Source of the DNA: Streptomyces aureocirculatus
GTDB taxonomy: Bacteria > Actinomycetota > Actinomycetes > Streptomycetales > Streptomycetaceae
Assembly: GCF_000720475.1 (NCBI RefSeq)
Contig: NZ_JOAP01000007.1
Coordinates: 124,001-188,000, forward strand
DNA length: 64,000 bases
Reading direction: 5' to 3'
The position numbers were made by a program, and so were the translations under genes. A model generated the notes under the pieces. The model worked only from the letters and a program-made list of their open reading frames with translations, searched no databases and had not been told where the DNA came from. Positions 44,926-52,558 of the stretch are shown here, in pieces; position 1 is the stretch's first letter; every line of letters starts with the position of its first letter.

Positions 44926-46326
44926 TCAGTGCAGTCCGGCGAGCCGGAGCAGCAGTGATTTCACATCCGTGGCCGCGACGCGGCCGGAGAGGGCTTGAGA
45001 GGTGGAGCACAGGATGAGCGGTCCGGAATCGGGGTCATCGTCGGCGGGGAGGCGGCCGTGGCTGCCACGAATAGGTGACGGGTCCAGCGGCACGACCGCC
45101 ATGCGGTAGCGCATGCCGAGTTTTTTGCGGGCCAGGGCGCCCGCGGCCTTGACGCGGACATAGGGGTCTTCGGGGTCCATGAAGAGTTCGACAGGGTCGT
45201 AGCCGGGTTTGCGGTGGATCTCGACGAGTTGCGCGAAGTCGGGCGCGCGGGCGTCGTCGAGCCAGTAGTAGTACGTGAACCAGGCGTCGGGCTCCGCGAT
45301 CGCGACGAGTTCTCCGGCGCGAGGGTGGTCCAGGTGGTGGGCCTTCTTGCCCTCGTCGTCGAGGAGCTGGTCGATGCCGGGCAGGTCGGCGAGGGCCTCG
45401 CGGGCGGCCGCCAGGTCCTCCGGTTTGCGGACATAGACGTGGGCGATCTGATGGTCGGCGACGGCGAAGGCGCGGGACGCCATCGGGTCGAGGTACTCCA
45501 TGCCGTCCTGGGTGTGCACCTCGAGGAGACCGGCGCGGCGCAGGGCCCGGTTGATGTCCACGGGCCTGCTCACCCGGGTGATGCCGTACTCGGAGAGGGC
45601 GACGACGACCCGTCCCTCCTTCTTCGCCTGGTCCAGGAGGGGAGCGAGCGTCGCGTCCAGGTCTGTGGCCGCCTGGTGCGAACGCGGATCGTCGGGGCCG
45701 AAGCGTTGCAGGTCGTAATCCAGATGAGGGAGGTAGCACAGGGCCAGGTCGGGTCTGCGGGTGCCGATGATGTGGCGTGTGGCGTCCACGATCCAGCGGC
45801 TGGAGACGATGTCCGCACCCGGCCCCCAGAAGTGGAAGAGCGGGAACGTGCCGAATTTGGCGGTGAGTTCGTCGTGCAGGGCCGGGGGCCGGGTGTAGCA
45901 GTCGGGTTCCTTGCGGCCGTCGGCGTAGTAGACAGGCCTGGGCGTCACGGTGATGTCGGTGTCGGCGCCCATCGCGTACCACCAGCAGATGTTGGCGACG
46001 GTGTAGCCGGGGTGCGCGCGGCGGGCGGCGTCCCACAGCTTGTCGCCGGCGACGAGGCCGTTGTGCTGCCGCCACAGCAGCACGTCACCGAGCTCACGGA
46101 AGTACCAGCCGTTGCCGACGATGCCGTGTTCGGCGGGGGTGGTGCCGGTGAGGAAGGTGGACTGGGCGGCGCAGGTGACGGCCGGCAGGACGGTGCCGAG
46201 GGGGGCGCGGGAGCCGGACCTGGCGAGGGCCGTGAGGTGCGGCATGTGGTCGAGAAGCTGGGGAGTGAGGCCGACGACGTCGAGGACGAGCAGGGGGGTC
46301 GGACGGCCCTGGGCGGGAGGTGTCAT
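44926..46326 (-). CDS. Type I phosphodiesterase/nucleotide pyrophosphatase-like protein (EboF-like)
   Basis: 466 aa alkaline-phosphatase-superfamily enzyme. N-terminal metal strand LLVLDVVGLTPQLLDHMPHL, nucleophile region VLPAVTCAAQSTFLTGT (Thr), GIVGNGWY, then LALCYLPHLDYDLQRFGPDD and VALSEYGITRV, where Asp/His ligands of AP enzymes occur, and ADHQIAHVYV. No signal peptide. Start overlaps the EboE stop by 4 nt (ATGA). In ebo operons a member of this superfamily (eboF) closes the set. Likely substrate is a phosphodiester or pyrophosphate intermediate, undefined. Last of the tightly coupled ebo genes. Confidence 0.82.
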   Translation of the reverse strand: MTPPAQGRPTPLLVLDVVGLTPQLLDHMPHLTALARSGSRAPLGTVLPAVTCAAQSTFLTGTTPAEHGIVGNGWYFRELGDVLLWRQHNGLVAGDKLWDAARRAHPGYTVANICWWYAMGADTDITVTPRPVYYADGRKEPDCYTRPPALHDELTAKFGTFPLFHFWGPGADIVSSRWIVDATRHIIGTRRPDLALCYLPHLDYDLQRFGPDDPRSHQAATDLDATLAPLLDQAKKEGRVVVALSEYGITRVSRPVDINRALRRAGLLEVHTQDGMEYLDPMASRAFAVADHQIAHVYVRKPEDLAAAREALADLPGIDQLLDDEGKKAHHLDHPRAGELVAIAEPDAWFTYYYWLDDARAPDFAQLVEIHRKPGYDPVELFMDPEDPYVRVKAAGALARKKLGMRYRMAVVPLDPSPIRGSHGRLPADDDPDSGPLILCSTSQALSGRVAATDVKSLLLRLAGLH

Positions 46327-47531
46327 GGCAGTTCCTTCAGGCCGAGTTCCGTCAGGAGGTCACGGGCGAGGGTGAGTTCGGCGGCGATGCCGTCGGCGAG
46401 CTGGGGGCGGGCGCGCGGGCGCAGCTCGGACGGGAGGGCCTGCCAGGTGTACGTCTCGACTTCGAGGTGGCGGGTGCGCGGGTGTGGGCCGCCGACGAGC
46501 CGGGTGAGGGTGTCCTTCAGGACGGGGAGTGTGGAGGTGAGCGGCGCGGTGGGGGGTGCGTGCAGGGGGACGTGGAAGTGGGACCGCCAGGGGGCCGAGT
46601 CGGGCAGGGCCTGGTGGGTCAGGGCCTCGCCCAGGTCGTCGGTGCCGCGCAGGGCGGTGGCGACGAGGGTTCCGGCGGCCCCGGAGACGCCGGGTTCCCT
46701 GGGCAGGGTGCGGGTCTGGTGCAGGAAGCGTGGTTCGTCGAAGGCGGCGAGGGCCGCGCGCACTTCCGGCAGATGGGGGTGTTCGGCGTGCAGGGCGGCG
46801 GAGAGCTGGGACTTGACGATGGGGATGCCTGCGGCCTCGAGTGCGTCGAGAGCGGTCGCGGGGTCCTCGAAGGAGGTGGCGAGATGGCAGGTGTCGACGC
46901 AGATGCCGATGCGGTCGTGGCCGACCGCGGTGAGGGGTGCGATGGCGTCGCCGGTGGTCTCGACGGTGCAGCCCGGTTCGGGTTCGAGGCCCACACGGAT
47001 GGATTTGCCGGTGAGTTCGGCGAGGGCGTCCAGGCGGTGCGCCAGCGTGCGCAGGGCGGCGTGGGCCTTCTGGGCGCGGTCGGCGTCGAAGGTGGTGCGC
47101 CAGGCCAGTGGCAGGGTGGAGATGGTGCCCTCGGTGGCATCGTCCGGCAGCAGTTGGACGAGGACACGGGCCAGGGCGGAGGTGTGAGCGAGACGTTCGG
47201 GGTCGGCCCAGTCCGGCTTGTACACGCGGTACTTGACCTCTTCCGCACCGAAGCCCTCATAGGGGAAGCCGTTGAGGGTGACGACTTCCAGGCCGCGCCG
47301 GTCGAGTTCGGTGCGCAGTCCGCGCAGTGCGGCCACGTCGGTGACCAGTGCGTGGGCGGCGTCTTTGGCGAGCCAGAGGCCGATGCCGATGCGGTCGCGT
47401 CCGAGCCGCTTGCGGACGGGTTCGCAGTGGTCCCGCAGTTGGGCGAGCACGCCGTCGAGGGTCTCGGCGGGGTGGACGTTCGTGCAGTAGGCGAGGTGGA
47501 CGGTGGAGCCGTCGGGGTGCCGGAAGCGCAT
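46323..47531 (-). CDS. eboE: EboE-like TIM-barrel metabolite-traffic protein
   Basis: 402 aa, ATG at 47531, 3 nt after the TatD gene. Xylose-isomerase-like barrel of the EboE type: HLAYCTNVHPAETLDGVLAQ, GIGLWLAKDAA, LEVVTLNGFPYEGFGAEEVK, YKPDWADPERLAHT, VGLEPEPGCTVETTG, GICVDTCHLATSFEDP. It is longer than ordinary barrels, with a C-terminal segment including SHFHVPLHAPP and HLEVETYTWQALP. EboE proteins belong to operons that move aromatic or prenylated metabolites out of the cytoplasm in cyanobacteria; the chemical activity is unknown. Identification rests on these motifs plus the TatD, EboA and UbiA neighbours. Confidence 0.85.
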   Translation of the reverse strand: MRFRHPDGSTVHLAYCTNVHPAETLDGVLAQLRDHCEPVRKRLGRDRIGIGLWLAKDAAHALVTDVAALRGLRTELDRRGLEVVTLNGFPYEGFGAEEVKYRVYKPDWADPERLAHTSALARVLVQLLPDDATEGTISTLPLAWRTTFDADRAQKAHAALRTLAHRLDALAELTGKSIRVGLEPEPGCTVETTGDAIAPLTAVGHDRIGICVDTCHLATSFEDPATALDALEAAGIPIVKSQLSAALHAEHPHLPEVRAALAAFDEPRFLHQTRTLPREPGVSGAAGTLVATALRGTDDLGEALTHQALPDSAPWRSHFHVPLHAPPTAPLTSTLPVLKDTLTRLVGGPHPRTRHLEVETYTWQALPSELRPRARPQLADGIAAELTLARDLLTELGLKELP

Positions 47532-47534
47532 GGG

Positions 47535-48389
47535 TCATTCACCGCCGCGCAGAATGGAGTTGCCTTCGTGAGTGTCGGTGGCGTCGGGGTCCGCGACATC
47601 GAGGGCGAGCCGGCCGCTGAGCCCGTAGAAGGCCACGGGGTTGCGCCAGAGGACCCGGTCGACGTCGTCGTCCGTGAACCCCGCGTGCAGCATGGCGTCA
47701 CCGACCTTGCGGGTCTTGAGCGGATCGCTTCTGCCCCAGTCCGCCGCCGAGTTGACCAGGACCTGGTCGGGTCCGTACTCCCGCAGGATCGCGACCATCC
47801 GGTCCTCGTCCATCTTCGTGTCCGGATAGACGGAGAAGCCGAGCCAGCAGCCGGCGTCCTTGGCCTCCTTGACGGTGGTTTCGTTGAGGTGGTCGATCAG
47901 GACGCGTTCCAGGGGCAGCGGGGACTCGCGGACGACGTCGAGGGTGCGGCGCAGCCCCGTCAGCTTGTCGCGGTGCGGGGTGTGGACGAGGGCGGGCAGT
48001 TCGTGGTCGGCCGCGAGTTGCAGTTGCACGGCGAGGGCGCTGTCCTCGGCGGGCGTCATGGAGTCGTAGCCGATCTCGCCCACGGCGACGACGTTGTCCT
48101 TGACGAGATAGCGGGGAAGCACGTCGAGGACGGGTGCGCACCGCGGGTCGTTCGCCTCTTTGGGGTTCAGCGCGATGGTGCAGTGGTGGGCGATGCCGTA
48201 CTGGGCGGCGCGGAAGGGTTCCCAGCCGAGGAGCGAGTCGAAGTAGTCGATGAAGGAGGCGGGCGAGGTGCGGGGCTGGCCGAGCCAGAAGGCGGGTTCG
48301 ACGACGGCGCGGACACCGGCCGCGTACATCGCCTCGTAGTCGTCGGTGGTGCGGGACGTCATATGGATGTGGGGGTCGAAGATACGCAT
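47535..48389 (-). CDS. eboB: TatD-family metal-dependent hydrolase (EboB-like)
   Basis: 284 aa, ATG at 48389 overlapping the EboA stop by one base (TGATG). Amidohydrolase/TatD barrel: metal site FDPHIHMTSRT at residues 4-14, VGEIGYDSM (Glu ligand), LVHTPHRDKLTG and LIDHLNETTV (His ligands), and VNSAADWGRSDPL (Asp). Complete metal set, so catalytically competent. In ebo operons the TatD-like gene is eboB. Real substrate unknown; DNase activity, known for other TatD proteins, is not implied. Confidence 0.86.
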   Translation of the reverse strand: MRIFDPHIHMTSRTTDDYEAMYAAGVRAVVEPAFWLGQPRTSPASFIDYFDSLLGWEPFRAAQYGIAHHCTIALNPKEANDPRCAPVLDVLPRYLVKDNVVAVGEIGYDSMTPAEDSALAVQLQLAADHELPALVHTPHRDKLTGLRRTLDVVRESPLPLERVLIDHLNETTVKEAKDAGCWLGFSVYPDTKMDEDRMVAILREYGPDQVLVNSAADWGRSDPLKTRKVGDAMLHAGFTDDDVDRVLWRNPVAFYGLSGRLALDVADPDATDTHEGNSILRGGE

Positions 48390-49279
48390 CAGGACTCCTG
48401 CTCCTCACCGATGGGCGTCGAGGGGGCGCCGTGGCGCTCGGGCCCGGCGGGACTGCCCGTCCGGGCGGGTGGCGTACGGGCCGGGCTGGTGGGCGCCGTG
48501 TGGCCGGGGCGGCCGGAGCCGGTGGCGGTCGAGTCCGAGGGGGTGTCCGCGGCGTCCACAGAGCCCGAGACGGCGTCCGCAGCGTCCGGGGCGGCATCCA
48601 CAGCGTCGAGAGAGTCCGAGGCGGCGTCCGCGGTGTTTGCGAGGTCGGTCAGGGCGAGGACCCGGTACAGATCGCCGGGGACGGTGCGACCGGCGGCGGC
48701 GCGTTCGGCGGCGTAGTCGCCGAGCATGCGGGCCAGTTCGGCGTCGCCCCGGCAACGCCGTGCGAGGTCGGCGACGGAGTCCACGGGCACCCCGGTGAAC
48801 AGGCACTTGAGGACGGCGTGACGCCAGTGGTGCGGGGCCAGGTGCGTGGCCGCGTAGGGGCCGAGGGCGGTGGCGACGAGCCGGGTGTCGTTGGTGCGCA
48901 GCGCGTCCTCGACCAGTGGCAGCGCGTCGGGTCCTGGCGCCAGGTGCGGCAGGGCGGCCAGGATGGCGCGGCGTTCGGCGGCGGTGCCCTGTTCGTACAG
49001 CCTGGTCAGGGTGGTGGTGTCGGCGCGGGCTGCGTGCAGCAGGACGAGTCGGGCGGCGTCGGCGTGGTCGGGCCCGCAGCGGCGGCCGGCTTCGGCGAAG
49101 CGCAGCTCCCATACGGGGGCGGCGAGGCCGGGGGAAGGCAGCCGGGCGGAGGGGCTCGTGTCCGCGGCGGGGTTGGCGGTGGCTTCGGCGGTGGCCTGGT
49201 CGAGCCAGGCGCGGGCGGCACCGCCGAGGACGGCTTCGAGGCGCGAGCGGAGCTCGGAGACGGAGGGGGCGGCGGTCAC
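48389..49279 (-). CDS. eboA: EboA-domain protein with low-complexity tail
   Basis: 296 aa, GTG at 49279 overlapping the preceding stop (GTGA). EboA-type helical domain in residues about 5-210: RAWLDQATAEA, LRFAEAGRRCGPDHADAARL, AAERRAILAALPHL, ATALGPYAATHLAPHHWRHA and VLKCLFTGVPV. Residues about 215-296 are an Asp/Ala/Ser- then Pro/Thr-rich tail (DAVDAAPDAADAVSGSVDAA) with no counterpart in the family, apparently a repeat expansion. EboA has no known enzymatic activity; it is a marker of ebo operons. Confidence 0.82.
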   Translation of the reverse strand: MTAAPSVSELRSRLEAVLGGAARAWLDQATAEATANPAADTSPSARLPSPGLAAPVWELRFAEAGRRCGPDHADAARLVLLHAARADTTTLTRLYEQGTAAERRAILAALPHLAPGPDALPLVEDALRTNDTRLVATALGPYAATHLAPHHWRHAVLKCLFTGVPVDSVADLARRCRGDAELARMLGDYAAERAAAGRTVPGDLYRVLALTDLANTADAASDSLDAVDAAPDAADAVSGSVDAADTPSDSTATGSGRPGHTAPTSPARTPPARTGSPAGPERHGAPSTPIGEEQES

Positions 49280-50436
49280 GGCGTTCCTCCTTGGGGCGGG
49301 GCGTCGCCGGCCGACGGCGGGGACGCGGCGAGGCGGGCAGCTCGCCGCAGGAACTCTATGGAGTGGGAGGCGAGTTGGGGGCCCGCATGGGAGTGGCGGG
49401 GCAGTTCGACGACGGTCAGTCCCTGGTAGCCGGTGGCGGACAGGGCGCGCAGGACGGGCGGGAAGTCGATCTCGCCGTCACCGAAGGGGAGGTGTTCATG
49501 GACGCCGCGGCGCATGTCTTCGATCTGGACGTGCCGGAGCCAGGGAGCGGCGGCGCGGACGCAGTCGGCGGGTGACTGTGGTTCCAGGCACTGGCAGTGG
49601 CCGATGTCGAGGGTGAGGCCGAGGGGTTCGGGGTCGCCGAGCAGATCACGGAGGTGGTGGAAGTCGGCGAGGGTGGCGAGGAGGTGTCCGGGTTCGGGTT
49701 CGACGGCCAGCGGCATGTGGGCGGCGGAGGCGGCGTCGAGGACGGGGGCGAGCGCATCGCTCAGGCGTCGCCAGGCCGTGGCCTCGGTGGTGCCGTCGGG
49801 GGTGATGCCGCTGAAGCAGTGCACGGCGTGGGCGCCCAGGTCTGCCGCGACCCGCACGGCGCGAACGAGGAGACGCACGCGTTCGGCGCGGCGTTCGGGG
49901 TCGGGATCGAGGAGGGAGGGGCCGTGTTTGTGACGGGGGTCGAGGACATAGCGGGCGCCGGTCTCGACGGTGGCGGTGAGGCCGAGCTGGTCGAGGCGCC
50001 GGGCCACCTGACGGGTGCGGGCGGCCAGGTCGGGCGCGAGGGGGTCGAGGTGCATGTGGTCGAGGGTGAGTCCGACACCGGAGTATCCGAGGTCGGCGAG
50101 CAGCCCGAGGGCGTCGTCGAGCCGCAGGTCGGTGAGGCCGTTGGTGCCGTAGCCGAAGCGGAGGGGGGCGGCGGGGGTGTCCGTGTCCGCCAGTGCTGGT
50201 GCAAGTGCCGGTGCCGGTGCCGGTGCTGGTGCCGGTGCGACCGCGACCGCCTGAGCGGGGGGCCGCACCCGGCCGGGGCCGGGGACAACCGCCCTGGGGG
50301 CGTGGACGCTCGTCTCGGGACCCGAGTCTCCCGGCCCCACGGATACGGGGGCCATCCCCGCGGCGGCAGCACCTGGCTCCGAGGCCGGCGTGGACGACCC
50401 TCCTGCGCGCGGCACCGCGCCGCCGCCGTCGCTCAC
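49276..50436 (-). CDS. Sugar phosphate isomerase/epimerase-like TIM barrel of the ebo operon
   Basis: 386 aa from GTG at 50436, which overlaps the UbiA stop (GTGA) and has AAGGTGAG upstream. The open frame extends far upstream but only as antisense of the UbiA gene. The first 95 residues are low-complexity (PAQAVAVAPAPAPAPAPALA). The barrel then runs LRFGYGTNGLTDLRLDDAL, VGLTLDHMHLDPLA, ATVETGARYVLDPRHKHGPS, HAVHCFSGITPDGT, PLAVEPEPGHLL, GLTLDIGHCQC, RHVQIEDMRRGVHEHLPFGDG and VVELPRHSHAG. The Glu/Asp/His/Glu metal set is complete. It resembles EC 5.1.3-type epimerases; it is an extra barrel beside EboE. Confidence 0.83.
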   Translation of the reverse strand: MSDGGGAVPRAGGSSTPASEPGAAAAGMAPVSVGPGDSGPETSVHAPRAVVPGPGRVRPPAQAVAVAPAPAPAPAPALAPALADTDTPAAPLRFGYGTNGLTDLRLDDALGLLADLGYSGVGLTLDHMHLDPLAPDLAARTRQVARRLDQLGLTATVETGARYVLDPRHKHGPSLLDPDPERRAERVRLLVRAVRVAADLGAHAVHCFSGITPDGTTEATAWRRLSDALAPVLDAASAAHMPLAVEPEPGHLLATLADFHHLRDLLGDPEPLGLTLDIGHCQCLEPQSPADCVRAAAPWLRHVQIEDMRRGVHEHLPFGDGEIDFPPVLRALSATGYQGLTVVELPRHSHAGPQLASHSIEFLRRAARLAASPPSAGDAPPQGGTP

Positions 50437-51869
50437 GTGACACTCACCTTGCGGGCGAAGCGGCGGGCCGCAGGGGCGAGGGCCGCGGTGAGCAGGGCGG
50501 TGCCGAGGGAGCCGGAGCGGGCGGCGAGGGCGGCCTGGAGGGGGATCAGTGCGCGGATGCCGCCACCGACGGCGCGTTGGGTCAGAGGAGGTGAGGGGTT
50601 CAGGGTCGCGTGGAGATAGGGCCGGGCGGCGGTGCCGGCGTAGGCCGTGGTGAGGGCGACGGTGGTGCCCGGCAGGGCAGCGGTGGCGAGGGTGCGTCCC
50701 CCTGCCGGGGGCCAGGGGGTGGACGACACCACGGCACGGCCGAGGGCCAGGGTCGTGACGAGAGCACCTAGCGGGGCTCCGGTCGAACCGCCCTGCGTCT
50801 CGTTGCGGGAGACGGTGGTCACGGCCAGGGTGTGCGCGGCGAGGGTGGCGGCGGCGGGCAAGGCCGCCCGGACAGCCGCCATGGCGCCCTGGAGGAGGGG
50901 GCCTCCCGGGGGGTGGGTGGCGGTGTGGTTGCCGCCTGGACGAGGGGTGATGGTGCCGCGGCCTCCCGTGCGGGGGACGCCGGTGCCGCGGGCTCCCGTG
51001 CGGGGGACGCCGGTGCCGTGAACTCCCGTGCCGCGGGCACCTGTGCCGCCCCGGGCGCCCGTGACGTGGGCGCCCGTGCCGTCCGGCCCCCTCTGGGGTG
51101 GCCACGGTCCCGGCTGGGACGGGAGAGTTCCGGTCCGGCTTGGGTGCGGGCCCGTACGTGTCGGGTTCGAGGCCGTGCGGGGCCGGTGGGGACCCGTCCG
51201 AGTCGGCTCCGGGCCGGGACGGGACGGGTGCGAGCCCGTCTGGGGCAAGTAGGGGCCGGTCCCCGACGACCCCGGACCTGACCAGGACGGGCCCGGGCTC
51301 GTCCGGGACGCATGCGGATCCGGCCGGGTCGGGGGCAGGTCCGAGTTGTTCGGGTGCGGGTCCCTCGCGGGTGGGGCGGTCGGGGGCGTGTGCTGTCTGG
51401 GGCGCGTGGTCGCCGAGGGGGCGGTGCTCGTGGCCACGGCTCCGAGGAGCAGGTCGAGGCCACGTGCCGCGGCCATGGCTGCGGGCCCCGCGGGGGTGCG
51501 TTTCAGGCCCAGGTCGTAGGCCCAGACCGTGCCGGCCAGGGCGGTGGCGGTGGCCAGGGCGGGACGGCCGGCGCGGGCGGCCAGGGCCAGGCCGCCCGCG
51601 GTGAACGCGACGGCGGCCGTGAGTGCGGCGGTGGGGGTGACGCGTCCCGAGGGGATGGGGCGTTGGGGGCGGTCCACGGCGTCCTCGGCGCGGTCGGCCC
51701 AGTCGTTGAGGGCCATGCCGGCTTCGTACAGGCAGAGGGAGGAACCGATGGCGAGGAAGGTGCCACGGCCGGGGCGCAGGCCGGTTGCCGCGGCCCCCGC
51801 GAGGGCGTCGCCGGGGACGGTGAACAGGGCGGGGAGGCGGAGGAGTTCCGCCCAGGCGCGGAGGTTCAT
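50433..51869 (-). CDS. eboC: UbiA-type prenyltransferase (EboC-like) with a 170-residue low-complexity insert
   Basis: 478 aa from ATG at 51869 with GGGGAGG upstream; usual members are about 290-310 aa. N-terminal half is typical: LLRLPALFTVPGDALAGAA, the aspartate-rich motif NDWADRAEDAVDRPQRPIPS, AVAFTAGGLALAARAG and WAYDLGLKRTPAGP. After LDLLLGAVATS a Pro/Thr/Gly-rich insert of about 170 residues follows (words such as TGARGTGVPRTG). Membrane helices resume at AAVRAALPAAATLAAHTLAV and continue to the end. The insert falls in a loop between helices and may be tolerated. Role: prenylation of the cluster metabolite. Confidence 0.83.
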   Translation of the reverse strand: MNLRAWAELLRLPALFTVPGDALAGAAATGLRPGRGTFLAIGSSLCLYEAGMALNDWADRAEDAVDRPQRPIPSGRVTPTAALTAAVAFTAGGLALAARAGRPALATATALAGTVWAYDLGLKRTPAGPAAMAAARGLDLLLGAVATSTAPSATTRPRQHTPPTAPPARDPHPNNSDLPPTRPDPHASRTSPGPSWSGPGSSGTGPYLPQTGSHPSRPGPEPTRTGPHRPRTASNPTRTGPHPSRTGTLPSQPGPWPPQRGPDGTGAHVTGARGGTGARGTGVHGTGVPRTGARGTGVPRTGGRGTITPRPGGNHTATHPPGGPLLQGAMAAVRAALPAAATLAAHTLAVTTVSRNETQGGSTGAPLGALVTTLALGRAVVSSTPWPPAGGRTLATAALPGTTVALTTAYAGTAARPYLHATLNPSPPLTQRAVGGGIRALIPLQAALAARSGSLGTALLTAALAPAARRFARKVSVT

Positions 51870-52558
51870 GCGGCCTCCCCGAGCCGGGGGGTCACGGTGT
51901 ACGGGGGCGGGGTGGACCGTGGCACGGCGCCAATCGGCGCGGGCGCGGGCAGGCAGTCGGCCGCCGCCCACGCGAGGGAGCCCCAGGTCGGCCCGAGCCA
52001 CAGGGACACGGAGCACGGTGACACGACTGCCCGTGGCACGGCGGCCGACGACACAGTGGCCAGGGGCACGGCGGACGGCGACACGGCAGCCAACGGTGCG
52101 GTGGTCGGCGACGCGGAAGCCAATAGCACGACGGAAGGCGGCTCAACGGACGGCGACGCGGAAGCCAACGGCACGGCGGACGGCGGCACGGCGGCACGTG
52201 GCGCGGTGGCCCGTGGCACGGCGGCACGTGGCGCGGTGGCCCGTGGCACGGCGCCCTGTGACGCGGGCACAGGCACAGGCGCAGGCAGGCACCCGGTCGC
52301 CGCCCGCGCGAGGGCGACCCCCGCCAGCCCGAGGCGCGACCCCCGCAGCTTGAGGCCAGGCCCCGCCAACCCGAGGCCAGGCCCCCGCAGCCCGAGACCA
52401 GGTCCCGCCAACCGGAGGCCAGGTCCCGCCAACCCGACGCCAGGCCCCGCCAACCCGACGCCAGGCCCCGCCAACCCGAGGCCAGGCCCCCGCAGCCCGA
52501 GACCAGGTCCCGCCAGGCCGAGGTCAGCCCCCGTCACCCCGGGCCCGTCCCCCCTCAT
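51866..52558 (-). CDS. Low-complexity repeat protein coupled at both ends inside the ebo operon
   Basis: 230 aa. The ATG at 52558 overlaps the stop of the inositol-phosphate-synthase-like gene (ATGA) and its own TGA overlaps the EboC start (ATGA), so ribosomes could pass through all three. The first 85 residues repeat GLAGPGLGLRGPGLGLAGPG-type units from 30- and 15-bp DNA repeats. The next 90 are Ala/Pro/Ser/Val-rich (AVPRATAPRAAVPRA, PSAVPLASASP), and the last part is WLGPTWGSLAWAAADCLPA. No known domain. Either a real translated spacer or repeat expansion that has kept the coupling. The SLWLGPTWGSLAWAAADCL segment could be the relic of a former membrane protein. Confidence 0.5.
   Translation of the reverse strand: MRGDGPGVTGADLGLAGPGLGLRGPGLGLAGPGVGLAGPGVGLAGPGLRLAGPGLGLRGPGLGLAGPGLKLRGSRLGLAGVALARAATGCLPAPVPVPASQGAVPRATAPRAAVPRATAPRAAVPPSAVPLASASPSVEPPSVVLLASASPTTAPLAAVSPSAVPLATVSSAAVPRAVVSPCSVSLWLGPTWGSLAWAAADCLPAPAPIGAVPRSTPPPYTVTPRLGEAA

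Noticed and set aside
46320..48716. 798-codon plus-strand Gly/Val-rich frame
   Set aside because: Antisense to eboE, eboB and part of eboA, all with clear motifs and linked starts and stops.
50437..51105. Upstream extension of the ebo TIM-barrel frame
   Set aside because: It would lie antisense-like within the UbiA gene in another frame; the GTG at 50436 with a GTGA overlap is the natural start.
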